Shown: one piece after another, positions 56,840 to 64,000 of the stretch | Layout: every line of letters begins with the position of its first letter | How positions within the stretch are numbered: position 1 is the first letter of the stretch | Origin: Turritopsis dohrnii | Lineage: Eukaryota > Cnidaria > Hydrozoa > Anthoathecata > Oceaniidae | Assembly (NCBI GenBank): GCA_027922465.2 | Contig: BQMF02000014.1 | Span: 1,426,001-1,490,000 of the forward strand | Direction: 5' to 3' | DNA length: 64,000 nucleotides | Position numbers and translations under genes: made by a program | The notes under the pieces: model-generated | What the model saw: the letters and a program-made list of their open reading frames with translations, nothing else | The model's database searches: none | Told to the model about the DNA's origin: nothing

Positions 56840-57370
56840 TCTTCTTACTCTTTTCGCGCCATAAAAATAATGATAATAGAATTTACAAGAATAATTAACT
56901 GCTTAGATTAAGTATCTAATGCTACTTAGGTATATAATATATATTTTCTTATGTATGTATGTTTTATTTTCGACGATAACCCTCTGCAGCTGTGACACAA
57001 CACACACGCCACATAATAGATGTATAGCGATTTTCTTTTATTTGACTAAAGCTTGAAAATGTACATAAAAAGTATATAATTTAACTTACACAACTACAAT
57101 GGTATTTATTTCTTCTTCCAATTCAAAATCTTCATCTAGTAAGCCCAAAATAACTTCAAAATCATCATCCAAAGGGAAATACTCCACTACTTGTATACTG
57201 TTTTCCGCCATTTTAATAACATGTGTGCAGGCTTATTCCAATCTCGCTATGTTTTCAACATTGAAAAAAATCTTAAATGCGCGCCTTTGATCTCGCCGAC
57301 TCTTTCAAAACCAGTTGAATTCTATAAACTGTGATTTGACCAAAACGAGTGTAGGCAGGGAATTTTTTGA
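56840..57370. other. Short gap between transposons
   Basis: A Ser/Lys-rich 63-codon ORF at 57099 is low complexity. No gene is supported. Confidence 0.4.
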
Positions 57371-57954
57371 AAAAATCTAACGCTCAGGGTAACCGAAAAT
57401 TTTGTTGGTGTTCTTGAAAGAACATATGTAGGAGATCAAAATTTCGAGAGGGGACATTTCTGAAAAACACGTGACAGTGATAATGCAGGATGTTACGGTC
57501 AGCCTAAAATTTATGTCAACGAATTTCAATTCTGAGTACATTTTTGGAAAGCCCTTGAAAAGTTGTGCATATTTGATGTAAAAACCTTGACCTGAAAATG
57601 TAGAGTTCAAAAGATACATGCCTTCAAAGTTTTACATAATCAGGGGGTAAAATATTGCAAATAAAATGATTATTTTTACATTTCATAATGATATGTGCCA
57701 GCTTTATAAAATTTGCAAAGTAGTTTTAGCTTCAAATAAATTTTTATTATACTACGATAGCTATATATAAAATATGTGAAGTAACTAAGCAATATTTTCT
57801 TCGATTTCATTCAGATGATGAACCCCGGGTTTATCAAAAAAAATATGTTTAGAGGCTAATTTGATGCAGGAAATGAATAGAAACTGCAGGCATGACTCTT
57901 TTAACGTTTATTCGAACAATTCTGAATTGTTTCTCCGAAGACAGCTTGTTGATA

Positions 57955-58007
57955 AAACAAACAAACAAACATACAAACAAACAAACAAACAAACAAACAA
58001 ACAAACA
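57955..58007. repeat. (AAAC)n microsatellite
   Basis: About twelve ACAA-type tetranucleotides in a row, with one ATAC interruption. Confidence 0.9.
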
Positions 58008-58149
58008 ATATCCTTAAATGATATATTAAAACTAAGTCACTTGAACGAAAATTTGATGCTTCCCGGTTACTTTCGTCTGTAGCGTTAGAATCCTTTTCCA
58101 ATACACTGCTGGTACACGTAGAATCGCCGTTTTCCTTTCCATTGTCGAT

Positions 58150-59470
58150 AGTTACAGAATTTTCTTTTATGTAATTTTCTTACTTTCTATGAAGATGGCC
58201 CTTCTTTATTACTGCTTTCGTCATCAGCTGAACTACAATGCCCAGCTCCAGCTCTTTTGGTTCTACTTAAAGATGGCGGCAGCTTGTTTACCAAGAAACC
58301 AGATAGGTTTCACATCACCATCAATCACGCTCCAACCATACTTCTCCAGTTTTAAATGATTTATTACAGCTTGCCCATAGCAGTACCAATGAAACGCCTG
58401 ATAGTTTGCTCTATTGACTTCAATCACAAAATCGGGGTCAGGAGGCAAAGGCATGGATGATTTGCATTTCAGACTTCTGTATAAACGAATTCTGGTCTCT
58501 ACATACGTTTCCACATCTTTTCCAGAACAAGTCACCTTTTGTATTAAATCTTGTTTCGTAGGTCCATTCTCTTTACCAAGCGCATCTATCAAGTGAAGTT
58601 GGCTTTTACCAACAAAAGTCTTTTTGAAAACGCGGAGTCTTCCAAAGTATGATATGGTGTCGCAGCCTGTGATTGCATGAAGTGATGGCAAAGCTAAACA
58701 AAGATCTTCTCCCAAAAACTCACTATGACACTCACATCTGCATATTTCTCTGCATCTTATTTAAAGTACCACTTATGCATCACATTGTACCATATGTCCA
58801 AATCATTAGAACCAATACATCAGTATATTGCTGCAAAACTAAGAACGCCAATCTGATTAGAAAGCGGCTACCTCATGGTTACAGTCTTCTTCACTTTTAC
58901 TCATTCTGAAACGTTTGTGAAGTTATTGCTCACAGTAAAAATGAATAAAGTTAGTTCCTTTTCATCCGTTAAAAGTTTCCCAATCAACTCTACTAGTTGC
59001 TCCTTGATGTTGGCATTCTTTAAAAACTCGTTCCATTTCATTCCTAATGGCATTTGTTGTTGGAGGCCTTTCTACATAGGTTCTTTGATGTTGCTCTCTT
59101 CTTTGGATACGTGTACCACTCTTTGCACTTCACTTGTTCTAGGTATCATTTAGCATCCCAACCAACACAACTTTTGATGTTTCTGGGTTGTGATGAATCG
59201 GATAAGGCAGTCCATCCATTCTTCATATGTTTTTTTTCGATTTCAATGTCTGCACTGCTGCCATTCCGTTAACAAGCCAAGCTGAATCCCTTGGTATTGT
59301 AACAAGGCTGGAAGCTAATTCTTCGATAAGAAAATTTCAAAGTGACATCTTTTCTGATTGTCGCAAGTGACCGTGGCGATGCAACAGACAAAGGTACAGA
59401 TGCACAATCTTCCTTCAGAATCTCCACGGATTTTGATTTCTTTTTCTTTTTCTTAATTCCAGTTTGCAAA
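58150..59470 (-). pseudogene. Decayed ORF with PIN/FEN1-like motif, in long-TIR element
   Basis: Minus-strand remnant with stops and frame changes. In order: EILKEDCASVPLSVASPRSL (about 59400), QLVELIGKLLTDEKELTLF (about 59000), TDVLVLMIW (about 58825), and the longest piece (58715-58263) with ALPSLHAITGCDTISYFG, DVETYVETRIRLYRSL and QAFHWYCYGQAVINHLKLE. The TDVLVL block and the HAITGCDT block match conserved sites of a family of cnidarian and other animal repeat proteins. The GCDT helix recalls the G-C-D-Y segment of FEN1/PIN-like nucleases. Nuclease function is an inference. Confidence 0.6.
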
Positions 59471-60053
59471 TGATTTTTCTTGATTCACGAAAAAAATTCA
59501 CGTTTCTTTTAACAAGTCTTTCTTCAAGAAACTCTTTCAATTGATTCTTGCCAATTCAGGACCTCGAAACGCCTTTTTTGAGGGGTAAAGTGAAAAAGAG
59601 TATATAACTCTAATAATATGTTTAAGGCTTAAATTTTGCAAAATGTTATGCATGCTTCAAATATACATCTGAGTATTGCATTATCATTAATAATTCCATG
59701 TGAAATAATTAATGTTGCGTGGAAAACGAATGAAATTTAGCTAAATGATATGTATACCCCTAATTGTCTAAAACTCATAGGCGTATATCTTTTGAACTCT
59801 ACTTTTTTAGGTCAAAGTTTTTTTACATCAAATTTGTATAACTTTTCAAGGGCTTTCCAAAAATGTCCTCAGAATTGAACACAAATTTTTGGCGATGACC
59901 GTAACATCCTGCGTCATCACTTACGTCACTGTCACGTGTTTTTCAGAAGAGTCACCTCTCTCGAAATTTTGATCCCCTACATATGTTCTTTCAAAATCAC
60001 CAATAAAATTTTCGGTTACCCTGAGCGTTAGATTTGTTGAAAATAGGCACTCT

Positions 60054-60257
60054 TGTTGAAAGAACATTCTGGAATAATGAAGAACATTCCGGAACATTAT
60101 CAAAATAATGAAGAATATACCATAACTTACTAGAACGACCAGATAGAATTTTCTAGACATATTTCTGTTTATATATGTATAGGACAAATTTTGTAAGTTT
60201 TTAGAGAGAGTGTTTTTTAGAGAAATATATGCAGAAGAAATAAAATAATTTTCAACA
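60054..60257 (+). repeat. copia 5' LTR
   Basis: 204 bp beginning TGTTGAAAGAAC and ending TTTTCAACA, i.e. TG...CA with a short inverted TGTTGAA/TTCAACA. The GGTTATGGGCCC following it is a candidate primer-binding site. The partner LTR is not in the window, so the ends are inferred. Confidence 0.65.
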
Positions 60258-60459
60258 GGTTATGGGCCCAGTCTTCGCCCAAGAAGATTAACATTTACAG
60301 AAGTTTCATGAAGAAGTCATCCTGAGCTTTCAGAAGATTTTGGTTTTTTGGTTTGTGTTAATTTTGTTTTGGGAAGGTGTAAAGATCGCACGAAAATTCA
60401 TATCGGATTTCGTAATTGTATTTGGAAACCCAATAGATTGTGGTTTAATACAGATTGAC

Positions 60460-62406
60460 ATGGCGATAGAAAGCACCAAGTTTTTGATAAAGCTGTTAAA
60501 TGGAACAAACTATGTTACCTGGAAGGTTCAGTGCAGAATGACGTTAATTAAAGATAGACTTTGAAATGTTAATGGGACAGAGAACACTCCAACTGAAGAA
60601 GAAGAAGTCAACAAATTTTTGCTGCGAAGGGATCGTGCTTTGGCGACGATTGTTTTGTCAATGGAACCATCGCTCTTATACTTGCTTGGACCGGATCCTT
60701 ATGACCCTACTGAGGTTTGGAGTAATAAATGGAGTAATAAATTGACATTGCGCAGAAAGTTATATGACCTAAAATTGAAATATGAACAATCTGTTCAAAA
60801 GCACATTAAAGCTTTAACAGAAATTTTCGATGAACTTGCAATAATTGGAGACCCGTTGGATGATGAAAATAAAGTTGTTCATGTATTGGCTAGTCTACCG
60901 AAATCATATGATATGTTGGTTACTGCATTAGAACCTAGTGCTGAAGTGCCGAAACTGGAAATTGTCACTGAACGACTGCTACATGAAGAAAGCAAACGTA
61001 GAAATAATTCGAACTCGGAGATGGAAGCCATGACATCAAAACATCGAAATCCATGAAAGGGACCTAAATGTCATCACTGTGGAAAGATTGGTCACATCAA
61101 ACGAGAATGTTGGAAGCTAACAAAGAAACAAAGTAATTCTTTGTCAAACAACAAACAACAAGTGAAGCTACAAAATGCATGTTTTGCTGAACAGGAAGAA
61201 AATGAAGAAATCATTGGTTTGATTGGTGAAGAGATCCTGATATTTAATCACAGAAGTAATTGGATTGTTGATTCCGGAGTAACCTGTCATATGTGTAACA
61301 AAGAGGAGCTGTTTACAGAAATATCACCCTTGGAAATGCCGCAAGAGATCACTTTTGTGGATAGATTTTCCGTGGAAGCAATCGCAAAAGAAACTGTAAT
61401 GTTAGAAATGGTTGTTCCAGATAAACAGAACTTGGTATGCAAATTATCTGATGTACTTTTCGAACCAAAACTTTCATACAATTTGCTGAATGTTTCGAAG
61501 ATGGCAAAGAATAGAAAGAACGTTCAATTCGATGGCTCAAAATGTTACATCTCAGATGCAAAACATGGTATCATTGGTATGGCAACTCAGTACAGTAATC
61601 TTTACCATCTCAACTGCATGGCGTTGAGGAGGGAAGATATTTGGCACAGAAGATATGAAGATATCTTTGTGTGCAAAATCTTGAGAGATTGGCCAGGGAC
61701 AATCTTGTTGAAGGATTTGACTACGACGTCACAAAAAAGCCAGGATTTTGTGAACCGTGCCTTGATGGGAAACAAAGCAAGACTGTGTTCCCGAAGACAG
61801 GAGAAGAAAGATCCAAAGAATTGCTTGGGATCATCCTTAGTGATGTTTGTGGTAAGATAGAGACAAAATCACTTAGCGGTGCGAAATATTTTGTCACCTT
61901 TATCGACGACAAATCCAGATATCTGTGGGTTCACGTCATGAAACACAAAAATGAAGTGCTTGAGAAGTGCAAAGAATGGAAGACATTTGTGGAAAAATCG
62001 ACGGGAACGAAGATAAAGACATTTCGAACTGATAATGGTGGAGAATACACATCCACGGAATTTGAAGATTACCTGAAGAAAGAAGGTATTCATCATGAAC
62101 TTACGATCCCGAAGACGCCACAACAGAATGGAGTCGCAGAACGATTAACAGAACACTTGTGGAAAGTGTAAGAGCTATGTTAGCAGACTCGAAGCTACCA
62201 AAACGTTTTTGGGCAGAAGCTTTGTCAACAGCAACATACCTCCATAATCGAAGTTCAATAGTGGCAGTAAAGGGGAAGACACCTTTTGAAGTACTGACTG
62301 GAAAGAAAGCAAATGTTGAAAACCTTCGTGTTTTTGGAAGCATTGCTTATGCTCACATGCCAAAGGATGAACGTAAGAAACTAGATTCGAAAACAAAGAA
62401 GAGTAC
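60460..62406 (+). pseudogene. copia gag, protease and integrase, broken
   Basis: gag begins MAIESTKFLIKLLNGTNY (60460). A TGA at 60562 stands where Trp is usual (LW-x-VNGTE). Gag continues to a second TGA at 61054, just before the zinc knuckle CHHCGKIGHIKREC. The protease motif IVDSGVTCHMC is at about 61267. A frameshift near 61645 moves the integrase into another frame: C-x2-C in [34 protein letters not shown] and [11 protein letters not shown] second frameshift is near 62145, then LPKRFWAEALSTATYLHNRS. The copy cannot make a full polyprotein. Confidence 0.88.
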
Positions 62407-62506
62407 TATTAAAATGAAGAAACAATATTCATAAAATCAATTTATTGCTGCGAAGCTTTTCGTAAAATTCTTTTACATCATCAGGCATTATAATGAAGAA
62501 GAGTAC
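62407..62506. repeat. 100-bp insertion with 11-bp duplication in copia
   Basis: AAGAAGAGTAC occurs at 62396-62406 and again at 62496-62506, exactly 100 bp apart, at the place where integrase should run into GYRWYD. The 89-bp insert contains a palindromic core (TGCGAAGCTTTTCGTAAAATTC). Its reverse strand reads CCTGATGATGTAAAAGAATT then TTACGAAAAGCTTCGC. Its source is unknown. Confidence 0.7.
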
Positions 62507-62520
62507 ATTCCTCAGATATC

Positions 62521-64000
62521 GGATATCGTTGGTATGACAATGATAAGAAGAGAGTATTTTACAGCAGAGATGTGAAATTCAACGAGAAACCTGACGAATC
62601 AGGAGACATAACAGCTGACGAATCCTCCGGAGAACCGACAATTGAAGTTGAACTACCAATACTTAAAGACACGCCAGAAAATCTTGTGGAGGAGGAGCAA
62701 CAACAACAAGTCAGAGAGCGACGTCCACCTAATTGGTATGGAGAATGGGTAACCATCGCTCAGGATGAAGACCCAAGTACATTTACAATGGCACTCTCAG
62801 GGAGAGATGCAGGCAAATGGATGAAAGCAATGGAAGCCAAACTCAAGTCCCTGCACAAAAATGAAGCATGGGAGCTGGCAGAATTACCCTCGAACAGGAA
62901 AGTAGTTGGCAGCAAGTGGGTATACAAGAAGAAGCAAGATGCTGACGGAAACTTGGAAAAATACAAAGCGAGATTGGTAGCACAAGAATACAATCAGAAG
63001 TACGGCCAAGATTATGACGAAACAACATCACCTGTGGTGAGATTCGAATCAGTACGAACACTTATTGGATTAGCAGTTAATAATGGACTACATCTACATC
63101 AACTCGACATTGGAACAGCATTTTTGAATGGTGAACTGGAAGAAACGATATACATGAAGCAGCCAGAAGAATTTGTGATTCCAGGAAAGGAACATTTGGT
63201 TTTCAAGTTGAAGAAAAGTATTTATGGATTAATGAATGAATCTTCAAAATGCTGGAACAAAGCACTGGATAAACATCTAAAGAATATGAATTTTAAACAA
63301 TCAAGCAATGATCCATGTATTTACATTCTTGAATCAGATGGAGAAATATTCATCATTGCGGTATACGTTGACGATATCATTTTAGCCGGAAAAGATCAGA
63401 AACGTATCGAACACTTTATCAAGATGATCAAAGAGAGATTCGACATCAGAGACATAGGAAAGCTGAACTATTTTTTGGGAGTCAAAATTGAGTATGTTGG
63501 TCAAGAGAAGATTTGGATTGGACAGCCAGCATATGTAAGAAATCTTCTCAAGAAATTTTCAATGGAAGACTCCAAACCTGTAGCAACACCAATGGAAACT
63601 GGAAGAAAATTGATCAAGTCAAACAAATCAGATAAACTAATTGATCAAGAGTTATATCAATCTGCAGTAGGTAAATTGCTTTATCTGTCTACCAGAACAC
63701 GTCCAGACATTGCTTACGCGGTTGGAAATGTTGCAAGATTCTCATCGAATCCGTCACAACAACACTGGATTGCTGTCAAAAGAATCATGAGATATTTAAA
63801 AGGAACATTGGAATATGGTCTTTTGTATGAAAACGATTCAACATTGCAAGGATTTTCTGATGCTGATTGGGCTGGAAATTTGGATGATCGAAAATCAACT
63901 TCAGGATACGTTTTTATGATGAGTGGAGAAGCAATTAGTTGGAACAGCAAAAAACAGTCATGCGTCGCTCTATCTACTGCTGAAGCTGAATACATTGCCC
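62521..64000 (+). CDS. copia reverse transcriptase and RNase H, open to window edge
   Basis: An uninterrupted frame of about 493 codons begins within GYRWYDNDKKRVFYSRDVKF and runs off the end. RT features: NRKVVGSKWVYKKKQDADG, YKARLVAQEYNQ, LHQLDIGTAFLNGELEE, VYVDDIILAG (catalytic DD) and GKLNYFLGV. RNase H features: SDADWAGNLDDRKSTSGY and STAEAEYIA. No stop is present, in contrast to the broken upstream half. Confidence 0.92.

Larger units (their letters stand above)
57373..60035. mobile_element. Long-TIR element (about 265-bp inverted arms)
   Basis: 57373-57640 and about 59770-60035 are inverted copies, by eye about 80% identical, beginning AAATCTAACGCTCAGGGTAA. They also share AGAACATATGTAGG, AACACGTGACAGTGA and GGAAAGCCCTTGAAAAGTT. 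The interior carries a decayed minus-strand ORF (58150-59470). No clear target duplication was seen. The superfamily is not assigned. Confidence 0.75.
60054..64000 (+). mobile_element. Ty1/copia LTR retrotransposon, partly decayed, cut by window end
   Basis: 5' LTR (60054-60257), a leader with GGTTATGGGCCCAG directly after the LTR, gag-pol from 60460, and RNase H reaching the window edge. The domain order gag, zinc knuckle, protease, integrase, RT, RNase H is that of copia. The 3' LTR lies outside the window. Confidence 0.9.

Noticed and set aside
62407..62495. Hammerhead ribozyme call for the insert in copia
   Set aside because: The CTGATGA and GAAA blocks are present, but helix II has an extra base and no convincing helix III/I could be drawn, so it is given only as a finding, not a feature.

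Overview
This is a eukaryotic, AT-rich, intron-containing genomic window, most likely from a cnidarian and probably a medusozoan/hydrozoan. I infer this from a spliced gene resembling the jellyfish pore-forming toxin family, from abundant Penelope-like elements, TA- and TTAA-flanked MITEs, THAP transposons and a tRNA-derived SINE, and from short introns with GT..AG borders. No bacterial signatures (operons, ribosome binding sites) are seen. The species cannot be named from the sequence alone.

Three host genes can be assembled exon by exon with consistent phases, all on the minus strand. (1) 3920-6694: a four-exon, roughly 488-residue secreted protein resembling the jellyfish toxin (JFT) family. 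(2) 8494-19649: a 14-exon gene of about 585 residues that reads as LRRC43, a leucine-rich-repeat protein. (3) 39797-42904: a three-exon, 270-residue secreted protein with an Apple/PAN domain and an F5/8C (discoidin) domain. A possible fourth gene, not assembled, lies around 27230-29445 on the minus strand.

Most of the rest is mobile DNA in layers. A 5.4-kb Penelope-like element without a recognisable GIY-YIG endonuclease sits in LRRC43 intron 8. It has 108-bp identical direct ends, a nine-unit hairpin satellite, a TG-rich minisatellite and an unusually long (72-bp) flanking duplication. A second Penelope fragment with a GIY-YIG domain lies at about 21-22 kb. Between 22 and 31 kb are several inverted-repeat elements, including one built from AACGTT repeats. 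From 36.9 to 60 kb there are a pogo/Tigger remnant, a THAP element, a LINE, a LINE chimera with two nested MITEs, Helitron and methyltransferase fragments, and a long-TIR element. The window ends inside a Ty1/copia retrotransposon (60054-64000) that runs off the edge.

The most interesting unit is 30963-36348: a structurally intact two-gene DNA transposon with 30-bp inverted repeats and a perfect 6-bp target duplication. It carries a HECT-type E3 ubiquitin ligase gene and a convergent DDE integrase/transposase gene of the IS3-like eukaryotic (IS3EU) type. A decayed, divergent relative at 53744-56837 has the same layout, which suggests that the gene pair is a stable transposon architecture rather than a chance neighbour.
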